Part shown: positions 13,409-27,000 of the stretch, in pieces
How positions within the stretch are numbered: the stretch's first letter is position 1
Layout: every line of letters starts with the position of its first letter
Assembly (NCBI GenBank): GCA_016785225.1
Contig: JAFBJZ010000238.1
Location: forward strand, 564,001 to 628,000
Source of the DNA: Psettodes erumei
Taxonomy: Eukaryota > Chordata > Actinopteri > Pleuronectiformes > Psettodidae
Direction: 5' to 3'
DNA length: 64,000 nucleotides
Program-made: the position numbers and the translations under genes
Notes under the pieces: generated by a model
Seen by the model: only the letters and a program-made list of their open reading frames with translations
What the model was told of the DNA's origin: nothing
Databases searched by the model: none

Positions 13409-16400
13409 CCACACACACAAACATCACATGGTAAAGGTACCACAACAAATCCTGGCTCCCCCTGAGCAAACAGCAAGGCCAGAGCCAGAGCAAAGCCAAC
13501 CAGCCAGTGATTAAACACTTTCCTTATACTGTTAAAGTCTGCTCACACCAGAAGGTGATTTAGTCAGAGTTATCTGCAGGCCTACCCCAAGTCATGTTGT
13601 AACCCTGGACAAGGTTAGGATTTTGGAGCTCATGAAAAGCTGTCTTTTTACAGGAAACACAAACACAAGATGACCTAATGGAATAGCAAACACCAGTGCA
13701 AGTTATATTTTATAAAGTATTTAAAATGACCACAAACATAATCTTCTACAGCAGTAGAATACAACATAAATGTGAATGCAGTAGTAATTACTGTATTAAT
13801 CCAAAAACATCATAGATAACATTCAGACACTGAAAGTAACCATTTTTCTACAAAGTAAGTACTTTTACATCTGATACTTTATCAAATTTGTTAAATTGCT
13901 GGACTTTTCCTTGTGGTATTAGTATTATATTCTTCTGAGAAGAAGCTCAGCTCCAGTACAGAAGACCATCACCACCTGGCCTGATGATGCACCCCTCCAG
14001 GACTCTTTTGAACACATTGACTGGAGCATATTTGAACACCAAGACCTGACAGTGTACACAGAGACTGTGCTCAAATACACCACGTTCTGCATGGGAACTG
14101 TTACTGCTGTCAAGCACATCTGTGTGTTTCCTAATCAGAAACCCTGGATGACCAGCGAGGTCAAGTCACCTCTCAGAGACCATAACAGTGCTTTTAGGTC
14201 CAGGAACAGAGAACTGTACAGTGCTACTAGAGCTGAACTGAAAAGGGGCATCAGGAAAGCCAAGTCAGACTACAAAAAGAGACTGGAAGACCACCTCTCT
14301 CACAATAATCCCAGACGGGTGTGGCAGGGCATACATCATCTGACCAACTTCAGGGGACAGACCAGCGCAGCTGTGGACTCAAGCACAGGACTGGGGGAGG
14401 AGTTGAACACATTCTCTGCACGCTTGGAGTCTACAGCCCTGCCACCTCCGACCACACCCCCCCGACCAAATCAGCCCCTAGCTACGATCCACTGACTGTG
14501 CAGGCACAGGAGGTGGCAGGGATGCTTACCAGAGTGAACCCTCAGAAAGCAGCTGGACTGGACGGTGTCCCTGGGAAGGTACTCAGGGCCAGTGCAAACC
14601 ATCTCTCCCAGGTCTTCACCAAAATCTTTAATCTCTCCCTGTCACAAGCCACCATCCCAGCCTGTCTGAAGACCACCACCATCATACCTGTGCCCCAAAA
14701 AAATCACACATAGCCAGCCTAAATGACTACCGTCCAGTGGCCCTTACACCTGTCATCGCCAAGTGCCTGGAACGGCTGGTCCTAGGTCACATCAGAGACT
14801 GCCTCCCTCCCTCCTTTGATTCCCTTCAGTTTGCTTATAAAGCAAACAGGTCGACTGAGGACACCACATCCATCATCCTCCACACCGTGCTGAGCCATCT
14901 GGAACACAGAGACACCTATGTCAGGGTGCTCTTTGTGGACTTTAGCTCAGCTTTTAACACAATCATCCCCGACATCCTGGTCAGGAAACTGTCTCTTCTG
15001 GGACTTCATCCTCTCACCTGTTTGTGGATCAAGGACATCCTTACGAACAGACCACAGTCAGTCAAACTCAGCCCCCACCTGTCCTCCACTTGCACGCTGA
15101 GCACAGGCTCCCCACAAGGCTGTGTGTTGACACCAGTGTTCTTCACCCTCTACACCGCTGACTGCAGAGCCGCCCATGCCAGCATTACCATAGCAAAGTT
15201 TGCAGATGACACCACGGTGGTGGGGCTGACCACGGGGGGGATGAGTCGGCCTACAGAGATGAAGTCCTGAATCTGGCTGACTGGTACCAGGCTCACAACC
15301 TGATCTTAAACACCTCAAATACTAAAGGAAAAAATGATCCTGGACTTCGGGAGACACAGGTCAGACCAGCTCCCCCTCTACATAAATGGTGACTATGTGG
15401 TGAGGGTCCACAGCTTCACCCTACTGGGCACCTCCATCTCGGCAGACCTCTCCTGGGCAGCAAACACCACTGCTGTCATCAAAAAGGTCCAGCAGTGCCT
15501 GCATTTCTTGAGTGCTCAGGAAGAACAATGTGGGGGAGGAGCTGTTGAAAACCTTCTACAGGTCCAGCATACAGAGCATCCTGATGTACTGCAATACAGT
15601 GTGGTTTTATTACTGCACTGAGGCAGAGCGGCGGAGACTCCAGAGGGTGGTAAGAACAGTGGAGAGGATTATCGGCCGCCCCCTTCCCCCCAAAGGACAT
15701 TCATACCTCTCTCTGCTTTAGCAGAGCTCAGCCAATCATCGAGGACTATACCCATCCTGCCATCCATCTGTTTGAACTGTTACCCTCTGGTAGGCGCTAC
15801 AGGTCAATCAAAACCAGGACCATTAGACTGAGGAACAGCTTTTTCCCTCAAGCACTCACCATGTTAAACACACATTTATGCCACATTGCCTCTCTGCCCT
15901 CCACATCTATCACACACACACACTAACCACATATATTCATCCATTAACATAGAGATAATTGCATTACACTACTCAACGGGATATGCCGTGTACTTTTATT
16001 TAGTTTATTGTTATTTATTGTATATTTGTGTATTTTAAATATCTTGGATATTTTTATATATTTTAACATCTTCCTCACTTATTTTTTTCTTTTGTAACAC
16101 CACTCTGCTGCTACAATCTCATTGTATATCCTGTACAATGACAATAAAGTGCTATCTATCTATAACTTAAGTATAAGAAAAACTTCCAGCATTATATGAC
16201 AGCTTTAGTACCAGTTACTTTTAAGATGACCATGGATGCTGACTGGCCCGTCAGGCCAAAATGTAACGTGTATATTGATAAGGGGTCTCTTGCTCTGCTG
16301 GTGTCACAGTCAGCACAGCTGGTGATATCAGGCCTCATTTACATTCATCCTTGTCCCACCACTTGAAAGTTCCTAGTTTTTAAGTGGTGTCTTGATTTTA

Positions 16401-18365
16401 GGTGGATAATGTAATCATCATGCCTTGGTCATTGCCAGATACAGGGAAAACTATGTTAAAAACCTGGATTAGAGCAGAGCAATCTTGGTGCCTTCGCTTT
16501 TGGTTTTGTGTTATGATCAAAGCTGCCTTCAAACACACCAGGCTTTAGTTAACTCTAGATTCAATCAGACCTGCCAATACATAAACAGATTAAGATTAAA
16601 TGCATTATTTCTTTAATCAATAATCAATACAGGATCATTTTCACACACATGTTCACTAAATGTGTGTAAATTCTGATGAAGTGAAATAATTCAGCTCTCC
16701 ATCAACTCACCGTTGTCATCCACCACTCTGGTCTGCTCCTTGCAGCAGTCAACTGCGAGGCCGATGATCTCCACCTCTACGAAGGGATCGATGATCTGAT
16801 AAAGAGATGTTGCACAGCATTAAGGTGTCAGAGGAGGTTCCAAAACAATAAACCTTTCAATCTGTAAACTTCATTACTTCCAGGTTGGCACCTTATTAAA
16901 TTGTGGAATTATCTGATGTACTGGAATATTACCATCACCGTTCAGTCAAGGTGTGAGATTGACACACTGTGTGAAAATAAAATTTATATGGATCATTTGT
17001 ATGTCATATATGTCTGTTATAACAATGTGCATATACCCAGAATGGGTTAGGGGAAAAGATCATGCTTAATGTATTGCAGATACTCTGTGGACTCCCTCTT
17101 TCTCCTAAAATGTGAACACGATCTTCTGTGCATACACATCACATGAGAGTGTGGAGAGCTCAGAAACAGTTAATATCGGGTTGTTTTTGGATAAATGGCC
17201 AATGAACTTCTTATCTATTTTCCCCTTAAAAAGCTGTCAGAAGTTTACATGTTATGGGTGTTTAGATGTACGGGTTTGTCCAGTTTGGTGCAGATTATCA
17301 GATCAGCTTCCAGATGCTTAGGGCTTTACAGAACTGTTTTTCTTTTTTTTACTTACATACGTGAATAGTTGATCTTTAATTCCTTGCCTTTCCTGTTTAC
17401 TAAAAATTGCATGATAGTCTGGCAAGAGAACTAATTAGAACGAATGCAAAGGAGTTGATGAGTAGCAGTGGAGCACAAGTTTGGTAGAAGTGTGTGTGTG
17501 TGTGTGTGTCCTACCTCTCCTCTGTCCCCTAACATAGAGTCTTTGGGTTTGGGCAGCTGCTGTCCACTGATGACCTTCAACACCAACTGTTTCTTGTACT
17601 GACCTGGCAGTGGGTCCTCCATGTTGGGGTTAAAGGCACCTGCAGTGGGCAGAAAGGAAGGTCACTGTCTATTTGTGATCCTTCGCTTATGAAATTATAA
17701 ATAGATACCTCAAAAACAGCCATTTGGATCATTTATTACACTGACAATCTCTCTAATCACAGTATAGCTTTTAAAGCATTAAACATAAACCTGTTACAAA
17801 AAACGATCAATAAAACACATTTCTACAGATGTTCTACATAATTGTGTTTTTTGTGTTTCAGCTAAAAACTACAAATTACAAAATGCCCTTCAGACAATGT
17901 ATGTTTTCACACTTTATACTGAGATAAGATTTAATAATGATGAATTATGACAACAACTGGCCGGCTAAAAGAGGCTAAAAATGACTAAATGAAAATATCC
18001 CAGAAGTGGATGTTTAAACTAAACTCCATATTTTGGACTAAAAAGGAGTGAATAAATGTGTTTTCTGTGCTGACCTTCACACATGCAGGCTGGCTTCAGG
18101 ATGTAGCCACAGTTGCCATTGCTGTAGAACTTGGCTCTGTTGAGCTGCAGGACACGGCCCTCTGACTGGTAGTTGAGTGCAACTGAAATCAAAGCAGTTC
18201 ACTTCTTCATGGTCAGCAGGCTGGATATTCTACTTACATTTTGCTGAGCAGTGGGAAGGCCAAAAAGGTCAGCAGCACTGCAGTTGATTGACAGGAAATA
18301 ACTGTTTACATCTGCTGAAATCTAGTCCTGACAAACACTTTGTCCTGAATGTCAGACCATTCTGA

Positions 18366-18402
<37 letters not shown>

Positions 18403-21400
18403 ATTGGGTTAAGCTATTACCAAGCTGGCAGCCGGTGTTCCAGAAGGGCTGGGGATTGAAGTTGGAGGAGTCAACGCGATAAGAGGAAGGGTAGATGCGG
18501 GAGAGCTGACGCTGGTTGAATTGGATGAAGGATGTGGCTTTCTGCTGCATCACCTGATGGGCTTTGGTCTCACTGAGCGATGACACCTGCCAGCTGCAGT
18601 TGGCTGCCAGCAACAACACATCAGCATATGTGTGTTCTTCATCAGAAGAAATCATCATCATATACAGTCAGCTAAACTGACAGGGATTGATGATGCTGAT
18701 AGACAATATTTTAAATAAGACTACAAATCTGACAAAACAGTTTTGGATACTTCAGAGATGTAAAGTGGTTGTATTTTATCTGCAATATTAAAAGCCAGTA
18801 TATGCATTTATATATATTAAAAAAACACTCTCAATTGAAAGCTACCAGCTAACCCAGATGTTGCACTGTCTCTACAAAGTAGTGAGCTAAGTTTCTTCAG
18901 GTTTATCAGTACCGTGTAGAGAGAGAAGAGAAGTGCTCACCTTGTGCCTCAATATCATAGAGACCCACAGAGCAGGTGTATTTGACCAAATCGGACAGCG
19001 CTCTGGATAGCTTCATGGTCTTCTTCTTTCTGTAAGGCCAGCATCACTCAGATGTTACAGAAGTGCACACAGACTGCATTGTACATGAATTGAGTAAACA
19101 GGTTATAAAATAAAGGACAATATTGCTTATATACAACATCGTTAGGCTACAGAAAAAAACAGTATTGTTATGTTTGTTGGAATTTAACCCTGAAATGTTG
19201 GTGCGAACATCTTACATCATAGTTACATGTTAATATGGATAGGCAGAAGTATTTGTATCAAAGCTAATGAAAGCTTCCTTTCATTGTTAAACTGTTGTTT
19301 TAAAATACTGTACTAGAGGGTTGTGTGTGTCTGTGTAGCATACTTGCTATGGTGCAAGGGGGCACGGGAGGTGCTACTTGTGCTCTCCTGATCTGTGTCT
19401 GTGTCTTCAAGGCTGGATGTCTTTTTCAGCTTGGTCATCTTTTTCTGCAGAGGAAAGAGTGAGTAACAAGTCGGGGACCAAAGAGTTCTTTTCATTCCTC
19501 ACTGGCTTGAAGAGATTATTTGTGATATTACATGAGTGTCCAGAAGAATGTAGTCCTTGCAACAGCTAAGATACTGAGCAGAGCCTTGAAACTCCCATGC
19601 TTCTGACAGAGGATCTGTATCGAGTCATGTCTCACTGGAATAGTTTACCATGCTTTATATCTCAAAAACCTCCAAAAAAAATTACAATAAGCAGCTGGAG
19701 AGGTTACTCTTGCTGTTAGATTTGCAAATAAATTATTTCTTTCATTTCTTTGCAGGGCTGATTTTTAAATTAACTGAAATTCTCAGTTGTTCCATTTTAA
19801 TGTTATGTCGAATTTCGATCCAGTTGTATGTTGAATGCAATAGTGATGCAACAACCCCTGGTGTCACATAATCATACATCATCAACAGTCAAAATGTCTA
19901 CATTGCATTTTTAACCAAATCAATGACAAACAGAAACCTGGTAATTAAAATTCAAATCTGGAAACCGTATGTCTACAGTATGTGTAATCACAGAAGATGG
20001 AAGCTTGGCAAGATACACAGGTGAAGCTTAAGATGCAGAGAAGTGATTGTAAACCTGAGGACAAACCTTGCGTTTAGAGAAGCTTCCGATGAAGGAGCGG
20101 CCTGTATGCTTGTTACTGCTGGGATTAGCCTCATCTGCTATGTCTGTCCCATCCTCACTTTTATCCTGATGGCAGAAAAGAAACTAACATTTTCCTGATT
20201 TTCAAATGACAGTGATAAAAAAAATACTGATGAATTCAGCGAGTAGCTCTAAGAAATAAATGTCATGCCACTGTAACTTTTTTTTTTTATAACCTAATGT
20301 TGAATGTAGACACACAAAAAAGACACCTAAGAAGAGTCATCAAAACATGTCTTCAACAGTGAAAAAAACCCTGAGGTAATTTAAGAAAGAAAGGTTTCTT
20401 ATTGCACATCAGAGGTTCTGTTTCACTGTAAAAGGGTTATTTCTATGCTAACAGGCTGAGTAAAGGAAATGATGAAAGAGAAGCCTGGGAGAGCTGATCT
20501 GAAGAAAAAACTTCATAAGGAGCCACATTTATTGAGGGAAAGTGAACTCTTTTTCCTAGTTGTGCCCTACCTCACATTCACAGGGATTCTGCCAAAGTGG
20601 TACATATACAAAGCTGCTCTCTGTATCTGTTCACTTTTTCACTTCTGTCATTCATTCTTCTGCAAAACAACATCATGTTTGCACCATGCATTCCACTGAT
20701 AGAACATGATCTGTATTATGTTGTTTCTGGAATAGCGATGATGTGAAAATGATGAAGGAATCTCCGCTGACACTGTCTTGCTTGTATAAAAAGGTTTATT
20801 GCAACGAAGTTCAGTGTCAGAAGAAGCACCATGGGCAGCTTGGAGAGGATTTAGGGCCAATGCGAATCTCTCCCTAACAGCTCTGAATACCCACCTAATA
20901 CATAGGCAGGTTGTGTACATCTAAAACTAAGGAAAAACACATGAAAATCTCATCTGTCTGTAATTATGAGAGGGAAAGAGAGGCTGATCTATTAGGGCCC
21001 CTTACCTTTGGACCTTAGCCTTTGAACCTGGGGCCTCTAACTTAAACATATCTCAGGATATTTGAGACAAACACCATATTACAATCTTGAGATACCACAA
21101 TTAGAACAGAAATAGGATGTTAGCTCAGTAGGCTACATGGCATGATTTTCAATCTCTGCATACCGGATAATATTAGTGAAGACGAACATGGTAAAAAAAA
21201 AACCCTAATTTTAAAGAATGTGACAAAACACCCAAAAGATCTTTCGGTCATTTGCATGAACATCTGAAAATTGAAACTGAAAGATTGAAAACTGTTTTTT
21301 TAGGTTTAAAGATCAGAACCATCCCCGAATGAGGGAATATCAAACTTAAACCTCAAACTTTTTTGTGGATGTGGATTACTGAATCATTCGAACTGAGTGA

Positions 21401-23843
21401 CTGACTGAGGAAAGAGTCTGAATCTGACCATACTGAAGCATGACTTATAGACATAAGAAGTGTTTTGCAGGTGACAGTGAAACATCTATTTTCATCCAAA
21501 TAATGTAGCCTTATTCAATTCCATCTGCAGATTTTAGCTCTGTTTGAGTAGTTATATCTATGTGTTCCCCTCTGAGAATTACCAACTTAATATGGATGAT
21601 GGGCTTGTGTGGCCTGGTGAAGTTTTTCCATGGGAGGAACCAGACCAAGAGTGAGTCATGCAATCCCGATAAAGTTTTTTCTTTTCAGGAATGTGTCACT
21701 GTATCTGAACTGGGAGACCTGGGGTCCCATCCCAGAGCTTTGTGTCTGTCCCTTTCCTAATCACATCAAAACCAAAAACGACTAATCCCAAACTTTTTCA
21801 TTCCTCTATTTTGTGTCATTGTAGTGGCGCTTTTACTTGAAATTGTAGCATTAAAGGAGAATAAGCCTATTTATTCCTGTGGCTGTCCACATGCTGGAAA
21901 CATTCTAAGATTCTAATGTACACTATATCAGAAATGTCAAGAAAGGTCTGTGCTACCTTGGAGCCAGTTTTCTCTGCTGGCTTCCCAGCTGGCGGCAGGG
22001 CTGCAATGGTGAAGCTGTCCGGATCCTCTCTGTCTCGGATCTTGGACTCCTTCATCAGGTTATCAAGCTTTTTCTTGGCCATGTTCTCTACCTGCTTCCT
22101 GTTGTCTGATGTCTAGATGAGGAACAGTTACACAGAGAACAATGATGACTACAAATGATCATAAAAGAGGGCAACTTTCAACAGTTTCTGGGAGATACTG
22201 GCCATTTTTGTTTTCATGTCATAACTATGATAAATATTATTTTTTTTTGTAGATAGTTTGTATTAGTGGGTAACTAGATTTTATAAAATTACCTTATAAT
22301 TGTTATGTTTTTAGTTTGAACAGCCTGCCATCAGCTTCTTTAATATCACAAGCTGAGACCGGGGAGGAAGGAGGGCTAAGGTCTAAGTTCATCTTTCTGG
22401 ATCTCAGACTTGATCTTCTCATCTCTAAAGTTGCCTGTTTCTGCAGATACACTAGAGTACTTAATGACAAAACTTTGCTTAATCTATTAATGGATTTTTG
22501 TCATTATCATGCAAAAATACCACGCTCTCCTTTTAGTTACTTGAGCGTGAGAATTTGCTGCTTTTCTCTGTTTTGAAATGTTTGTCAATTTAACGTGTTG
22601 GACAGTTGGTTCAGGTCATGTGAAGAGATCAATTTGGACTCCAGGAGATTGTGATCGCCATTTGTCTTTCATGTCATACGCTAATCAATTAAAGAAATAA
22701 AAGTAATCAACAGATGAATTGATATTAAACTAATTGCTTTTTCATAATATGAACTCAAATCAGAAATAACTTCGGCAAAACAGAACTACAAAGGTGCAAA
22801 TTCAAGAAGGTGCAAAGATGCTGCAAAGATTACATAATGGATGCTTAGGTCATGTACAGTAACTGTTTCAGAATGTGAGAGTGTACCAGCAACTCATAGT
22901 ATATGATGTATATGATTATGATACATTGGGACCTGAACCTGAACCTGGTGGTGAGCAATGGAGGCTCACCAGCATAACCAAGTTTTGACCACATGGCTTT
23001 CTTTGTCTTGGAGACAAAGGAAAGCACCAGAACCTTAAAGTCCCACAACCTTCCAGGTGTGAAATCCAATCCAGCAGCCACCACTGGATGACTGTGGCAT
23101 GTGACCTCTGAGGTCATCAAGTCATATAAAGGCTGTGCTCAGCCTTTATCTGCTCTCTCTCTCTTGCTCAAGCTCTCTTCCTCCTCTCCTTCCTCTTCTC
23201 TTCATCTTCTCTCCTCCACTCCAACTCCACCCTGGAACCACTCTCCAGGGACCCCCAGCTGTGCAGCTGCAGCTGGCCGTCTGAGGTAGCCTGCTGACCA
23301 AAGCAGATCCTCAGGCCTTTCCTCACAGCAGTGACACGAAAGCCTGCTGAGGAATGATCAAGATCCAGCAAACAAATTCCATTAGCCAACAAACACAAGG
23401 TTTGTAGGCTAATCCTCCATAAAACAGGAGCCACACAGCTAGTTAGCACCGAGCTACTAACCAACTACGTCAAAGGAGCAACCAGTTTCCCTCCAGCATC
23501 TGTCATCAGGACCGCACAGCAAAGACTGCCTTCCAATATCGGAATTCCAACTCTCTCAGCTTGGCCCTTCCATCAGGAACCGCCAGCCAAAGGAGCAACA
23601 CACCAGAGAGAGTGTCTCTCACACCAGAACTGGTAACACCAACTGGGCCTAGTCAAGCTAAAATAAGCTAAGCTAAGATAAAGCCAGAACTGTGATTTGA
23701 TGTATTTGTGTTTTTACTGAGTGTTGTGATCAGTTTGGTAGACAGGTTATTGTATAGTTGGCTCTGCCACATTGTTAAGTAGATGTTAGTTAGGTTATGC
23801 TTGCATGCTAACTAACCATCCTTCCTCTAACCTGGCACCTCAT

Positions 23844-23890
<47 letters not shown>

Positions 23891-23969
23891 CCAGCACATG
23901 GTCTGAGTGCCTCCACAGATCTTCTTTGTTCAGGGCCTCCAGGCCTCAGCAGCCATTTTGACACACCCA

Positions 23970-24002
<33 letters not shown>

Positions 24003-27000
24003 GTAGAAAGTACACTGTAGATAGATTGTATGTTTCCTTTTCTTTTATTCTTGTTAATAAATGATTATTAAACATACCTGTTGTCTGTTTAATGTTGCAC
24101 AAGAGTGAATTCTGCCAACCTCTACACGGTCAAGAACTCCAAATTCCTTCTACCTAAACTAGTTGTTAATCTGGTAATTTTGGTTCTAGTTATTAAATTA
24201 ATTATTAATCAGAGTTCCAAATTGACAATTTAGTACTATTTATGAGATTGATTTAATAAATTGGCTATCTTTCCCTTGTCAAAAGGGTGGTGCCTCAAGG
24301 TGATCTAATGTATTAGATCCAATTATTTAATAGTTCATAATTATTAGAATAATAATAATTATTAATTATTTCCGATAGCCAAACCCCAATAATTAGTGAC
24401 CTTAGTAGGCAAACTCAACAAAGGGTGCTCCAACAAATGGTGCCCCCGTGAGGTAAAGAACAATTGGTGACCGCGTGTTACGCTGGCCCAACACAAGTAA
24501 TAGTAACTGAAGGGAAATTAAATCATTATTTGCTGTGACACTTTCACAATCTCTGTGCAGAGGTTAAAAATGATGGGGCCATTTAAAACACAAAATAAGA
24601 TTAAAACTGCAAGCAGTGATAACGGGCCCTCGCACCCTTGCGCCGACTCGGGGGACCCGGCCGATGCCGAATTCCCCGAATTTCCCTGAAAAGCCCAACG
24701 GGGAGGCGTTTTGGACATTTCCTCCTGTCGCCAATAGGTGGCGCTACAACAATACGACAATATAGTCCCTCAGATCTCTTCAGGACGCCGCCCCAATCGT
24801 ACGTGTGTAATTTGAGGCAGATCGGATGAGGCATTTGCGATTTACAACGCTTTAGATGGCGATGGCGAGGGATCCAACTTCGCCGACCTGCCACCGGGAC
24901 CACAGGAGGCAGGAGCATGTCATCTTCAGAACTGAGCATCTGCCATGTCTCTCGGATCATCAAAGTAAATCTCAGCTCCGTCTGATCGAGCCACCATACA
25001 TTCAACATCAAAGTACTAAACGTGTCATTTCCGGTTGACAATAGTTGGCGCTCTCACTTTTATGGAATATGATTATGTAGATGTCTTTGTAAGTGGATTA
25101 TTATCATACATGTGAAGTTTGATGGAGATCAGAGCACATACACTGAACTTATGGCAGTTTCCTGTTTTCTGGCGAAACATCAAAATTCGCCGCACCGCCA
25201 CGCCCATGTCGTTCCTGTGCCATAAAAGCTTTTGATAACTTTTGTTCACCAAGGCCTTGAGAGTCAGCACACCAAGTTGGAAGCCGATACGATGAAATCT
25301 CTAGGAGGAGTTCGTTCAAATATAACACGTGCGAATGGCGAAAAATACATTAAATTTTCATATTCAAATCAAAATGGCTGAGTTCCTGTGTGGCCACAAG
25401 AGACTTTTTCGAAGGTCGTGGCACGTTCCACACACATAGTGAATTTCATTCACCTAGGTCAAAATAACCTCAACGGGGAGGGGTTTTTGAAAATTTCTCC
25501 CTGTTTCCAATAGGTGGCGCTATGACAATATGACCATAGTGTCCCATAGATCTCTTCAGGCCGCCACTCTGATTGTACGTGTGTAATTTGAGGCACAATG
25601 GACAAGATATGTGCAAATTAGAGCACTTTGATGGTGATGGCGAAGGATCCAACTTCGCCGCGCCGCCACGGGGCCACCATAATGCAGGAGCATGCCATCT
25701 TCTGAATCCCGCATCTACCATGTCTCAAGGCTTACCAAAGTAAAACTGAGCTTCATCGGATTAAAATACTTGATGTTGACCATCAAAGTTCAAAACATGT
25801 GATTTCCTGTCGCCAATAGGTGGCGCTGTCACTTTTATGGAATATGATGATGCAGATGTCTCAAGGAGTGGATTATTATCATACATGTGAAGTTTGGCTG
25901 AGATCGGAGCACGTACACTGAAGTTATGGCAGTTTCGTGCTTTATGGCGAAACATCAAAATTCACCATACCGCCACGGCCATTCCATTTGCGAGCCATAA
26001 AAGCTTTTGATAACTTTTGATCACCAAGGCCTCGAGAGTCAGCACATTAAGTTTGAAGTCGATACAACGAAATCCCTAGGAGGAGTTTGTTCAAATACAA
26101 CACGTGCGAATGACCAAAAATGGCCAAAATTTGCATATTCACATCAAAATGGCCGACTTCCTGTTGGGTTTGAGTCATGGCTGCAAGAGACTTTTTCAAA
26201 GGTCTTGGCACGCTCTACGCACCCACCAAATTTCATCCGCCTCGGTCAGAATAACCTCAATGGGGAGGGGTTTTTGAAAATTTCTTCCTGTCGCCAATAG
26301 GTGGCGCTATTAAAGTATGACCATATACTCCCACATATCTCTTCAGGCCACTCTGATTGTACGTGTGTAATTTGAGGCACATCGGCCAGGGTATGTGCAA
26401 ATTAGACCACTTTCATGGTGATGGCGAAGGATCCACATTCGCCGCGCCGCCACTGGGCTGCCATGAGGCGGGAGCACGCCATCTTCTGAATCCAGCATCT
26501 ACCATGTCTCAAGGCTTACCACAGTAAAATTTAGCTTCATTGGATTTAGATACTTGATGTTGAACATCAAAGTACAAAACATGTGATTTCCTGTTGCCAA
26601 TAGGTGGCGCTGTTTCAATGAATATGAATATGCGGATACCTGCGGGAGGGGAGTATTATCAGCAATGTGAAGTTTGATGGAGATCAGACCACATACGCTG
26701 AAGTTATGGCAGTGTTGTGCTTTCTGGTGAAACATCAAAACTCGCCGTGCTGCCACGCCCACATTTTTCACGAGCCATAAAAACTTTTAACAACTTTTGA
26801 TCACCATGGCGTCGAGAGTCAGCACACCAAGTTTGAAGCTGATACGATGAATTCTCTAGGAGGAGTTCGTTCAAATATAACACGTGCAAACGGTGAAAAA
26901 TACACCAGATTTTTACATTCAAATGAAAATGGCTGACTTCCTGTTGGTTTTGAGTCATGGCCGCAAGACCCACTCAATTTTGTCTGCCTCGGTCAAAATG

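Noticed and set aside
18590..18603. Closer acceptor AG before GTGTCATCG for exon 14
   Set aside because: It would shift the phase after exon 13 and hit a stop; the upstream AG at 18604-18605 keeps the known Y-box frame.
24601..25041. 146-codon minus-strand frame in the tandem array
   Set aside because: It lies entirely in the repeat family, is not preserved in the other array copies and shows no protein features.
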